A stretch of 64,000 nt of DNA from Paenibacillus_S vulneris (GTDB taxonomy: Bacteria; Bacillota; Bacilli; Paenibacillales; NBRC-103111): positions 90,581 to 154,580 of the forward strand of contig NZ_BAABJG010000036.1 in assembly GCF_039543185.1 (NCBI RefSeq). The letters are read 5' to 3'. Both the position numbers and the translations under genes were made by a program. Shown one piece after another: positions 7,479 to 15,207 of this stretch. The notes under the pieces are model-generated. The model did not search any database. It was not told the DNA's origin and was given only the letters and a program-made list of their open reading frames with translations. Each line of letters opens with the position of its first letter. Within the stretch, counting starts at the first letter, position 1.

Positions 7479-8417
7479 GTGACTCTGCGGCACATGAAAC
7501 TATTCAATACTTCAAAGACAAGAAGGAGGTTATGCCGGTTGCTGCTAAGCTGCTTACTAGCCGGACAGGTGCTTACAGGGCTGTCCTTGTTATACGGGAC
7601 TTCCGCCCTGGCTGCTGAGGCTAACGGCCAACAGGTTCTCAGCACGTGGATGTGGAATCCGTATGTGATAGGCCAAGAAGCGGACAGCACGCTTCAGCAG
7701 TTGACGAGCAAAGGAGTGAACCGGGTCTACTTGCTGGTGGATTCGAGTTACCCCGCTTCTTACTACAGCAGCTTTATTCGCAAGGCGAACGCTCAGCACA
7801 TCGAGATTCAAGCGCTGGGCGGCGCTCCGAATTGGGTGCTTCCGGAGTATAACAAGCGCATGTACGAGTTCATCGATTGGGTGAAGAGCTACAACGGGAG
7901 CGTCCTTCCTGAGGAGCGGTTTGCCGGAATTCACTTGGATGTGGAGCCTTATGTACTGCCTGAATGGCGTAAGGATTCGGATACGGTCATTGGGCTTTGG
8001 AAAGACACGGTAAGCGGATTTGTCGAGGAGGTGAAGAGCGATTCCACTCTGACCGTCGGTATGGATATGCCGGTGTGGCTGGATTCGTTTCAAGTAGGTG
8101 ACGGACAAGGCGGAAGGACAACCTTGTCGGATTGGCTTATTCGCCGTATGGATGAAGTGACGCTGATGGCGTATTTCAATAAAGCCCAAGACATTGCCTC
8201 GTCAGTCCAAACCGAGCTGGCTGAAGCCGACCAGGCCGGCGTCCCTGTGCTTGTAGCTGTAGATACGGTTGACAGCGGCGAGCCGGGTACGTTTTACGGC
8301 AAAAGCGAAGCCCTTATGATGCAGGAATTGTCGGCATTGCTGGAGCAAATAGGAGGCCGCCCTTCTTTCGGCGGTATCGGCGTCCATGAGTGGGACAGCT
8401 GGTTAAAGATGAACTAA
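7479..8417 (+). CDS. Secreted TIM-barrel-like putative glycosidase
   Basis: A 312-aa protein from the GTG at 7479, chosen because GGAAGGAG lies 7 bp upstream; an in-frame ATG at 7410 has no such site. A signal peptide (KTRRRLCRLLLSCLLAGQ, cleavage near ALAAEA) indicates export. The mature part reads as a barrel with repeated strand ends, including STWMWNPY, RVYLLVD, and GIHLDVEPY with Asp154 and Glu156 as candidate catalytic residues. LMAYFN and GGIGVHEWDSW follow near the end. I do not recognise a defined GH family. The gene follows the membrane-anchored glycosidase by about 90 bp and is closed by a terminator. Confidence 0.55.
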   Translation: MTLRHMKLFNTSKTRRRLCRLLLSCLLAGQVLTGLSLLYGTSALAAEANGQQVLSTWMWNPYVIGQEADSTLQQLTSKGVNRVYLLVDSSYPASYYSSFIRKANAQHIEIQALGGAPNWVLPEYNKRMYEFIDWVKSYNGSVLPEERFAGIHLDVEPYVLPEWRKDSDTVIGLWKDTVSGFVEEVKSDSTLTVGMDMPVWLDSFQVGDGQGGRTTLSDWLIRRMDEVTLMAYFNKAQDIASSVQTELAEADQAGVPVLVAVDTVDSGEPGTFYGKSEALMMQELSALLEQIGGRPSFGGIGVHEWDSWLKMN

Positions 8418-8425
8418 ACGATGGG

Positions 8426-8460
8426 GCAGAGCTCGCACCTGGTGCGGGCTCTGTTTTTGC
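8426..8460 (+). terminator. Rho-independent terminator of the glycan locus
   Basis: The arms CAGAGC..GCAC and GTGC..GGCTCTG form a strong GC hairpin followed by TTTTT, eight bases after the stop codon of the secreted protein gene. Confidence 0.85.
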
Positions 8461-8511
8461 CGTTCCTTCACTCTCCCATGCACCAGCCGATAGCTGCAAG
8501 GCTTCGGCAGC

Positions 8512-9282
8512 TTACTTGAACATCCATGCCGATAAGCTCATTGTGCCGTATTGATACTGCTGATGCAGCAGTCTGGCGGACCGGTTCCGGTCGGCAGCAC
8601 CCATACATATAAAGAGAGGAGCCAAATGCTCCTGGGTCGGCACAGCCTTTTGGGCATAGGGCGCCCTCTGTGCATAATCGAATAGAGACTCCAAATCCCA
8701 CACGCTGATTTTATCCGCCAGCCACCGATCAAAATGTACAGCCCATTTATCGGCTCCCTCGCTCTCCCATCTCAGCTTCGACAGATTATGTACGGTGCCG
8801 CCGCTGCCGATGATCATGACCCCCTGTTCCCTTAAAGCAAGTAAGGCTTTGCCTATCCGGTACTGCTCCTCGGGAACCAGCCTGGGATGTACCGACAGGG
8901 ATACCAGCGGAATATCGGCTTCGGGGTACAGCAGCTTCATAACGGTCCATACGCCGTGGTCCAGTCCCCTTCGATGATTCAGCTCACACCGGATCCCTTC
9001 GCCGGACAACAGCCTTTCGATCTCCATGCTTAGTACCAGATCCCCTTTGGCCGGATAGTCCAATTCGTAAAGCGGCTCCGGAAAGCCGAAAAAATCATAC
9101 ATCGTCTCCAGTTGAGGTGCACTTGAGATCATCTGCACAGGATGCTCCCAATGCGCACTAAAAATGGCTATCCCTTTAGGTCTCGGAAGCAGCAATCCCA
9201 AATTACGCAGCAGCTTCGTATAAGAGTTCGTTTCCAGCACTAATGTAGGCATTCCGTGAGCAACGAATAAAGCTGGAACCAT
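8512..9282 (-). CDS. DODA-type extradiol aromatic-ring-opening dioxygenase family protein
   Basis: A 256-aa member of the class III extradiol dioxygenase (LigB/DODA, YgiD-like) family. Candidate metal-binding and catalytic residues are visible in FVAHGMPT (His9), FSAHWEHP, GLDHGVWT and TQEHLAPL. The length of about 255-260 aa fits the family. The ATG is preceded by AAAAGGAGTCG. It stands alone between the glycan locus and the divergent sigma-factor operon, so its substrate is not indicated by context. Relatives act on catechol-like compounds such as DOPA. Confidence 0.85.
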   Translation of the reverse strand: MVPALFVAHGMPTLVLETNSYTKLLRNLGLLLPRPKGIAIFSAHWEHPVQMISSAPQLETMYDFFGFPEPLYELDYPAKGDLVLSMEIERLLSGEGIRCELNHRRGLDHGVWTVMKLLYPEADIPLVSLSVHPRLVPEEQYRIGKALLALREQGVMIIGSGGTVHNLSKLRWESEGADKWAVHFDRWLADKISVWDLESLFDYAQRAPYAQKAVPTQEHLAPLFICMGAADRNRSARLLHQQYQYGTMSLSAWMFK

Positions 9283-9507
9283 GACAACGACTCCTTTTTG
9301 TTATTTGCATGTTCGGAGGCTTTAGCTTTCCCTTTTACAGCCGTCATGGCTGCTTAGCTGTTCCCCTCCATTATAACTGCAAAACGATAGCCTGCGCCGG
9401 GTTATAATAAAAAAGGACAAAATGTTTTCCAATTGATTCGGCTGCTGATACAAAATCAAGTCATGCTCCGTCTTATATATAGCTGCAGCTGAAAGGAGGA
9501 CAATCGA

Positions 9508-10047
9508 TTGGAACCGCAACAACAACAAACATCTGATTATTTTCGCGAAGTGTTTTATATACATTACCCTACCGTTCGCCGCAAGCTCATCGGGCTTGTC
9601 AGAGATGAGGCGGCCGCAGAAGATTTGGCTCAGGAGGTGTTCCTGCGTCTCTACCGCAACCCTCCGGACGAACCGTCCGTGATAGGCGCCTGGCTGCATC
9701 GGGTGCTGACGAGGATCGCCTACGACCATTTGAATAAAAAGGCCCGGGAGCGAGCTCTGCATGAGAAGCAATCCCTGCACATCCTCAGCACGGAAGAGGA
9801 GCAGCCGTCTAACGAGCAGCTTCTGATGAAACAGCTTGACCAGGAGGAAATGCGAGAATGGCTGGAGGAATTGCCCGAACGAGACCGCAAGGCGCTTCTC
9901 CTCAAGTACTCGGGGTACAGCTACGCGGAAATCGCCGAGCAGCTCCAGGTTCGCCCCCCTTTGGTCGGAACCCTGCTGCACAGGGCTACAGAACGGTTAA
10001 GAAAACATGCCGAAGCGCAAACGCAAGCACATGCACGTATGGAATAG
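9508..10047 (+). CDS. ECF RNA polymerase sigma factor
   Basis: A 179-aa sigma-70 family factor with region 2 (about residues 12-80, EDLAQEVFLRLYR) and region 4 (about 118-170, LPERDRKALLLKYSGYSYAEIAEQL). The TTG start follows GAAAGGAGGA. The next gene is a membrane protein with an N-terminal cytosolic part, the usual arrangement for an ECF sigma and its anti-sigma factor, and two ABC exporter genes follow with overlapping ends. It resembles the SigX/SigW-type factors of Bacilli. The regulon cannot be read here. Confidence 0.9.
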   Translation: MEPQQQQTSDYFREVFYIHYPTVRRKLIGLVRDEAAAEDLAQEVFLRLYRNPPDEPSVIGAWLHRVLTRIAYDHLNKKARERALHEKQSLHILSTEEEQPSNEQLLMKQLDQEEMREWLEELPERDRKALLLKYSGYSYAEIAEQLQVRPPLVGTLLHRATERLRKHAEAQTQAHARME

Positions 10048-10058
10048 GAGGAATTTCG

Positions 10059-11213
10059 ATGAGCGAATCTACTAAAAAGAATGATAGAGAGTTAACGGAT
10101 GCCGCTTGGGCCAAGCTGCAGCAAAAGCTTGCTCAAGAACCAGCACGGCCTCAATGGTCGCGCTGGTCCGAACAACTTACGGCGGATGCCGCAGCCGCTC
10201 CTCTTACAGCTTCCGTAACGGAAGCTCCGGCGATGGCAGGAAGCGCAAGCCAGCCAGCAATTCCGCAGGCTTACCCTAACAGCCCGGAATCCGGACATAC
10301 CAAGAAATCCGGATCGTTCGCCAGCTGGCTGCATAAGAACAAAAAATGGGTTGCCGGGGCCGCCGCGGCAGGGGTTATCGCCGTTACCGTCGCTACGCCT
10401 TCCGGCAACCAGGCTCTTGCCGCGATCTTGAACAAGTTCCGCATGCAGCAGCTTACCGTGGTACAGGAAAATGATTTGCAAACGATCTTGAACGGCGCTT
10501 TCGGGGACGGCAAGGAACGGGAGTCGATCAACAAGTTCGGAACCTTCTCCCAAACGTCGGGCAAACCTATCGGCGAGGTCGATGCTTCTGAAGCGTCCAA
10601 ACTCGCTGGACATAAGATTATTATCCCGCCTGAATATGATGCCAAAAATAAAATCTATGTTTCCCCATCCAACAGCCTTACTTTTAATATGAATGTGGAT
10701 GAGGTTAACAAAGCCATGAAACGCCTGGGGGCAACGAAGCTGCTGCCGGCCTCCGTAGACGGCAAACCGATCACGCTGGAAATGGGTGAGACTGTTCACC
10801 TGTATGTTGTATCCAAAGATTCCCCCGAGAAGGGAGATTCCAAGGGCTATTCGTTCACACAAACACCGGTGCCGACAATTACGGTCGATCCGTCCATTCC
10901 GGTAGCGGAGGCGCTGGATGCGGTGCTGCAATTCCCGCTTTTGCCTCAGAACCTTAAGGAAAGCCTGCAAACAGCCGGTGTCCTGCAAGGCGGCTCCGTT
11001 CCGCTACCTATCATAGACAATGGCCAGGTCGAAAAGGTGAAGGTCGAGGGCGTAGACGTCATCGTAAGCACCAATCAATACAACCAGGGCAAGACAACCT
11101 ACTACTCGGCAACCTGGGTGAAGCAAGGGCAGCTGTACAGGGTTGACGGCAGCAATGGGCTAACGAGCCGCGCCGCCCTTATTGCTAAAGTAACGGAGTT
11201 GATCAAGTTGTGA
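10059..11213 (+). CDS. Putative membrane-anchored anti-sigma factor
   Basis: A 384-aa protein starting at the ATG at 10059 (AGGAGGAATTTCG upstream), 11 bp behind the sigma gene. Residues 1-95 are charged and Ala/Pro-rich and should be cytosolic. One membrane helix lies at about 97-113 (WVAGAAAAGVIAVTVATP), and residues 114-384 form a large extracytoplasmic domain. I see no HxxxCxxC zinc motif, so it is not a ZAS-type anti-sigma factor. The function is assigned from position and topology. The extracellular domain could sense a cell-envelope signal. Confidence 0.6.
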   Translation: MSESTKKNDRELTDAAWAKLQQKLAQEPARPQWSRWSEQLTADAAAAPLTASVTEAPAMAGSASQPAIPQAYPNSPESGHTKKSGSFASWLHKNKKWVAGAAAAGVIAVTVATPSGNQALAAILNKFRMQQLTVVQENDLQTILNGAFGDGKERESINKFGTFSQTSGKPIGEVDASEASKLAGHKIIIPPEYDAKNKIYVSPSNSLTFNMNVDEVNKAMKRLGATKLLPASVDGKPITLEMGETVHLYVVSKDSPEKGDSKGYSFTQTPVPTITVDPSIPVAEALDAVLQFPLLPQNLKESLQTAGVLQGGSVPLPIIDNGQVEKVKVEGVDVIVSTNQYNQGKTTYYSATWVKQGQLYRVDGSNGLTSRAALIAKVTELIKL

Positions 11214-12169
11214 GCCAAACCATGATTGATGCTCAGAATTTAAGCAAGGATTACGGAAACGGCCGCGGCTGCCGCGGTATTACGCTTCAAGTTGGTGCGG
11301 GGGAAGCCTTTGGCTTCCTCGGCCCTAACGGCGCAGGCAAGAGCACCTTCGTCAAAATGCTCGTCGGCCTCATCCGTCCTACCGGAGGGAGCGCGATGAT
11401 CATGGGCGAACCGATCGGCTCTGTAGAAGCGCGGCGCCATATCGGTTACTTGCCGGAGCTGTACCGCTATCAGGAATGGCTGAGCGGCGAGGAGGTTGTG
11501 AAACTGCATGCCAAGCTGTGCGGCATGGATCCTGTCACAGCCGGAAAACGCGTTCCCGAGCTGCTTGATCAGGTAGGAATCGGTCTGCGCGGGCGAGACC
11601 GCGTGAAGAACTATTCCAAGGGCATGCAGCAGCGACTTGGCTTAGCCTGCGCTCTCGTTAACGATCCGAAGCTCGTATTCCTGGATGAACCGGCCTCCGC
11701 GCTGGATCCTATCGGACGCATGGAGGTGCGTGATCTCCTGCGCATGCTTCGCGGTCAAGGAAAAACGATATTCCTTAACTCTCACTTGCTTGAGGACGTC
11801 GAAATGCTGTGCGACCGAGTCGCCCTGCTGAATAATGGAAATATACTGCACACCGGAGCCGTCTCCGACGTGCTGCAGGAGAAAACCCGCTGGCACTTGC
11901 GTGTCGGCGGGTTCACGCCGTTTGGTTTGACATGGCTTCAGGATATGACAGGTCTTCCGATCGCAACAGCCTCGCTGGAGGTGCCACACGACAGCGATTC
12001 CGTATGGCTGGAAGCTGAGCTGGAGGATGACGAACAGATTGGCTGGCTGAACAGCCTCGTGATTGAGCAAGGCATGACCTTGTATGAGGTGAAAAAATCG
12101 AAAACAAGGCTGGACGAATGGTTCATGAGCGCCGTGTCCGGATTGAGTCATAGGGGGGAACGCGCATGA
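11210..12169 (+). CDS. ABC transporter ATP-binding protein
   Basis: A 319-aa ATPase with Walker A GPNGAGKST (about residue 40), signature YSKGMQQRLG, Walker B LVFLDEPASALDP and switch His in LNSHLLEDVE. The C-terminal extension of about 100 residues is typical of ABC-2 exporters. The GTG start overlaps the preceding stop codon (GTGA), and its own stop overlaps the permease start, so the genes are translationally coupled. Membership in an ECF sigma operon suggests export of an envelope-active compound or a stress response. The substrate is unknown. Confidence 0.92.
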   Translation: MSQTMIDAQNLSKDYGNGRGCRGITLQVGAGEAFGFLGPNGAGKSTFVKMLVGLIRPTGGSAMIMGEPIGSVEARRHIGYLPELYRYQEWLSGEEVVKLHAKLCGMDPVTAGKRVPELLDQVGIGLRGRDRVKNYSKGMQQRLGLACALVNDPKLVFLDEPASALDPIGRMEVRDLLRMLRGQGKTIFLNSHLLEDVEMLCDRVALLNNGNILHTGAVSDVLQEKTRWHLRVGGFTPFGLTWLQDMTGLPIATASLEVPHDSDSVWLEAELEDDEQIGWLNSLVIEQGMTLYEVKKSKTRLDEWFMSAVSGLSHRGERA

Positions 12170-13044
12170 ACGCTATCATCGCAATGACCTGGAAAGAGCT
12201 TCTGCGCAAAAGAGTTATGCTGTTGACACTGCTCATGACGATCGTTTTTTTGCTCGCCTTTTGGTTTGTCGCTCAAACCATCGGAGCACGGCTTCATGAT
12301 ACGCAGGATAAGACCAGCATAACTTATCTTATTCAAAGCTTTACACTAGGCAGTATTACTTTAACGCTCGGCTTCTTTTTCGGAGCCTTTGTCATCGCTT
12401 TTCTATCCATCTTCAGCTCCTTTGCCGTTATCTCGGGAGAAGCGGAGCAAGGGGTGCTGCAGGCGCTCATGCCTCGTCCTGTTCCGCGCTGGCATTGGTA
12501 TATGGGAAGATGGATCGGCTATGTGACCTTGGGAATAGGGTACGCCGCCCTGCTGTTCGTTTCGATTTTATGGATCACCGATTACCATTCGGGGGTTCCC
12601 TCCGATCTGTTCGCACTGATCAAATCGTTTCTGCTATTCGCCTCCGTAGTTCCGATCCTGGTTTCCGTCTCGATGCTCGGATCGTGCATATTCTCCGCTT
12701 TGGGGAACGGCGTATTTATGACCATGCTGTACGGAGCGGGGTGGCTTGGCGGAATGATCGAAAAGGTAGGAAGCATCGCCAGACTGGACAACGACACCGT
12801 CAAACCGTTGACAACCATTGCGGGATTAATGTCCCTCGCCATGCCTACCGAATCCGTTCAGCATCGCATGCTCTCCGAGATGTTCTATCTCCCCGAGCTG
12901 CAGGGGATTGCAGAACTGGACTCCGCTCTCGGCCCGTTCGGCATCGGCCAAGTCCCATCCAATTCGTTTTTACTCTATGCGGCTTGTTATACCCTCGCTG
13001 CGATAGCAGCAGGATTATTCATGTTCAACCGCAAGGATTTATAA
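12166..13044 (+). CDS. ABC-2 type transporter permease
   Basis: A 292-aa membrane protein with about six predicted helices, partner of the ATPase gene with which it overlaps by 4 bp (ATGA). FAVISGEAEQGVLQALMPRPVPRWHWYMGRW is the typical cytosolic loop of ABC-2 permeases. It is the last gene of the sigma / anti-sigma / ABC operon and is followed by a bidirectional terminator. Confidence 0.85.
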   Translation: MNAIIAMTWKELLRKRVMLLTLLMTIVFLLAFWFVAQTIGARLHDTQDKTSITYLIQSFTLGSITLTLGFFFGAFVIAFLSIFSSFAVISGEAEQGVLQALMPRPVPRWHWYMGRWIGYVTLGIGYAALLFVSILWITDYHSGVPSDLFALIKSFLLFASVVPILVSVSMLGSCIFSALGNGVFMTMLYGAGWLGGMIEKVGSIARLDNDTVKPLTTIAGLMSLAMPTESVQHRMLSEMFYLPELQGIAELDSALGPFGIGQVPSNSFLLYAACYTLAAIAAGLFMFNRKDL

Positions 13045-13107
13045 CGTAAAAAAACAACCCTACGGTTTCCCGGATGATCCAGGTACCCGCAGGGTTGTTA
13101 TGTTTTT
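13044..13107. terminator. Bidirectional terminator between ABC permease and thioredoxin
   Basis: Arms AACAACCCT (13053-13061) and AGGGTTGTT (13091-13099) form a hairpin. A T-run follows on the plus strand, and a stretch of seven A on the left gives a strong U-tract on the minus strand. The two neighbouring genes converge here. Confidence 0.85.
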
Positions 13108-13118
13108 ATCCTTTTCCA

Positions 13119-13442
13119 TTAATTGGCCAAATGGGGCTCTACCCAGGACAGCATATCACCCAATGGTCTGAAACCGACAGCTGTAGCCACTTCGACGCCG
13201 TTTTTGAACAGCTTCATAGTCGGAATGCTCATAATACCGTAAGCTCCGGGAGTTTCCGGATTATCATCCACATTCATTTTGGCAATCGTCAGCTTGTCAC
13301 CCAATTGCTGGCTCATCTCTTCCAGAACAGGGGCGATCATTTTGCAAGGACCGCACCACGGAGCCCAGAAATCTACCAACACGACACCTTCTTGAGCAAT
13401 CGTTTCTTTAAAATTGTGATCTTCTACTTTAATCAAAGACAT
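13119..13442 (-). CDS. trxA: Thioredoxin
   Basis: A 107-aa protein with the active site WCGPC at residues 29-33, VDFWAPW before it and the cis-Pro loop SIPTM. It is a cytosolic protein-disulfide reductant. The ATG at 13442 is preferred over the upstream GTG because AAAGGAG lies 10 bp before it. The next genes on this strand are an IDEAL-like protein and an Rrf2 regulator. More than one thioredoxin is common in this group, so the symbol is by family. Confidence 0.92.
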   Translation of the reverse strand: MSLIKVEDHNFKETIAQEGVVLVDFWAPWCGPCKMIAPVLEEMSQQLGDKLTIAKMNVDDNPETPGAYGIMSIPTMKLFKNGVEVATAVGFRPLGDMLSWVEPHLAN

Positions 13443-13496
13443 AGTATGCACTCTCCTTTAAATAGGATTAACCTTGATATATATCAACCTAAACTA

Positions 13497-13880
13497 TTAA
13501 TCGATTCGAACTCGACTAATAGAAGGGCCTGAACCGTATCCATGGAAAGGCTTGTCGTTACGGTTTGGATCAAATTGCAGCATACGGAGATTCGCGTACA
13601 AATCGTCAAACCATTCCTGATCGCGAGTCATTAAGGCCAGATCCATCAAGCTGCGGAGACCCGCTTCTACCGGCACATAATCGGTCAGCTTAGACAATTT
13701 GCCCAACGAGCTGGTAACGACTTGACCGATCGCTTCTTCATGATCGCATTGGGTAACCCGAACCTTCACCGTCCCATAGGCATCAATGGATTCCACATAG
13801 CCTATAAATTTCTCATCCTCCGCCGACGTTCCGCTAACCCAATCGCTTACCTTAATCCAATCCTGACGGATCGATGTCAT
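13497..13880 (-). CDS. Hypothetical protein with IDEAL-like C-terminal motif
   Basis: A 127-aa soluble protein starting at ATG 13880 behind GGAAGGAG. The N-terminal part (IRQDWIKVSDWVSGTS..FIGYVESIDAYGTVKVRVTQCD) looks like a small beta-barrel. Residues about 78-105 (LMDLALMTRDQEWFDDLYANL) resemble the IDEAL motif (hydrophobic-D-x-AL-x-x-x-D-x-x-x-F-x-x-L) of small Bacillales proteins. It lies 54 bp upstream of thioredoxin on the same strand. No function is known to me. Confidence 0.55.
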   Translation of the reverse strand: MTSIRQDWIKVSDWVSGTSAEDEKFIGYVESIDAYGTVKVRVTQCDHEEAIGQVVTSSLGKLSKLTDYVPVEAGLRSLMDLALMTRDQEWFDDLYANLRMLQFDPNRNDKPFHGYGSGPSISRVRID

Positions 13881-14035
13881 TACTGCCACTCTCCTTCCTC
13901 AAAATAAGGATCTGCTTAACTGAAATGAAACGAATTACAGTTTACCTGCCATTTACCAAGGCTTCCTTGCCGCAAACGATAGGCATACCCTAACTGAGAT
14001 CTTATTCGTAACAGTTTGGCCCGGAAAAAGAAACG

Positions 14036-14467
14036 CTAACGTTTCTTCTCTTGCTCTCGACGCAGCCGCTCCAATACATCGCGGATCGTCCATTGACCGA
14101 AATATTCAATCAATTGCTTCTCCGCCCCAGCGAATATGTCATCCATCACCACAGCCATATTACATGCAATCATACAATCCTGCTCCACGTCGCCCGAACA
14201 CCATCCCGGCTTGACGGACCCCATAGAGGTTAAACGATACATCTCAGCCAGTGTGACCTGTGAAGGATCGCAATGGAGCAAAAATCCTCCCCCGGTTCCC
14301 TCCTTGGCGGCTACATAACCGTGCTTGCGAAGCAGCGCCATGACTTTGCGCACTCGCGCTGGATGGGTGCATACATTGTGGGCGATCATATCGCTTGTGG
14401 CCATATGATCGGGTCTGTAAGCGAGCAATACCAGACTATGAACCGCTATTGTAAACTCGCTATTCAC
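14036..14467 (-). CDS. Rrf2-family transcriptional regulator
   Basis: A 143-aa Rrf2 protein with a winged HTH (VCTHPARVRKVMALLRKHGYVAAKEGTGGGF) and the wing motif GTGGGF. Three cysteines, in PGWCSGDVEQDCMIACNM, occupy the place where Fe-S-binding or redox-sensing Rrf2 proteins carry cysteines, so redox or metal sensing is possible. The GTG start has GAGGAGGC upstream. It may regulate the thioredoxin and IDEAL genes downstream, which is inference from position only. Confidence 0.85.
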   Translation of the reverse strand: MNSEFTIAVHSLVLLAYRPDHMATSDMIAHNVCTHPARVRKVMALLRKHGYVAAKEGTGGGFLLHCDPSQVTLAEMYRLTSMGSVKPGWCSGDVEQDCMIACNMAVVMDDIFAGAEKQLIEYFGQWTIRDVLERLRREQEKKR

Positions 14468-14649
14468 AGTGATGCCTCCTCATAAACCTGATCGCTATTT
14501 GCTGCTGTTTGCCTTTCATACTGTTATTATATCGATTACAGTTGGAAGTGTCAAGGGCCTTTGCATGTATAGAAACGGCCTTGAGAACAAACGATAAGCT
14601 ATGCTTTGCCGTACGGAAACTGCTGAAAAGCTTTAAGGAGTTGAACTGC

Positions 14650-14922
14650 ATGTCACAGTATACCGATCATTTTATTAAAGAGTTAATCAGCAAGAACAAT
14701 GACCTGTTTACCGAGCAGGATTTTACAGAATGCCAGAAAGCGGTCAAGGACTTTACAGGGCTGGTTGCCAACCTGGAAACGACCCAATACAATTTTCGCA
14801 GGAAGCTGTCGGATGTGGCCGATAAAAATCCTCATGATATCGAGAAGGTTGTTTATCTTCAAGGCATGGTAGACGGAATGAACCTAGTGATTGGTCCCTT
14901 GAAGCAATTTATGAATCAGTAA
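14650..14922 (+). CDS. Conserved hypothetical small helical protein
   Basis: A 90-aa acidic, largely helical soluble protein starting at ATG 14650 (TTAAGGAGTTGAACTGC upstream; an in-frame start at 14509 is not supported). It has no signal peptide or membrane helix and no recognised domain. It is divergent from the Rrf2 gene and closed by its own terminator. Confidence 0.6.
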   Translation: MSQYTDHFIKELISKNNDLFTEQDFTECQKAVKDFTGLVANLETTQYNFRRKLSDVADKNPHDIEKVVYLQGMVDGMNLVIGPLKQFMNQ

Positions 14923-14951
14923 CCGGCACTTCTGCGCTCTAATCCATGACG

Positions 14952-14984
14952 AAAGGGGCCTTTCCCGGTGAAAAGCCCCTTTCT
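14952..14984 (+). terminator. Terminator of the 90-aa protein gene
   Basis: Arms AAAGGGGC and GCCCCTTT flank a 15-nt loop and lie 30 bp after the stop codon. The T-tail is short. Confidence 0.7.
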
Positions 14985-14999
14985 TAGCGATATTTCCTA

Positions 15000-15170
15000 T
15001 TAATGAATAATAAACTGGATAATACCCGAAATAATGATGGCCTGGCAAAACGAGATGAGTATTCTTTTCCGCACGGCCGCTTTATGCGTCTGACGCGTAT
15101 TGTCGAACATATTGATAAACAAGTACCCGGATACAAATAAACAAATAAATACGAAAATAAAGATTCCCAT
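15000..15170 (-). CDS. Small membrane protein, last gene of the kdp cluster
   Basis: A 56-aa protein with two predicted membrane helices (IFIFVFICLFVSGYLFI and ILISFCQAIIISGIIQFI) joined by a basic cytosolic loop. The ATG at 15170 follows GGGAGAGAG and lies 37 bp after the stop of the KdpD-like gene. A start 15 bp earlier (MGERAMG) is possible. No family is recognised. Being in line with the kdp genes, it may be co-expressed with them. Confidence 0.5.
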   Translation of the reverse strand: MGIFIFVFICLFVSGYLFINMFDNTRQTHKAAVRKRILISFCQAIIISGIIQFIIH

Positions 15171-15207
15171 TGCTCTCTCTCCCATGCTGATATGCTGTGA
15201 TACTGGC

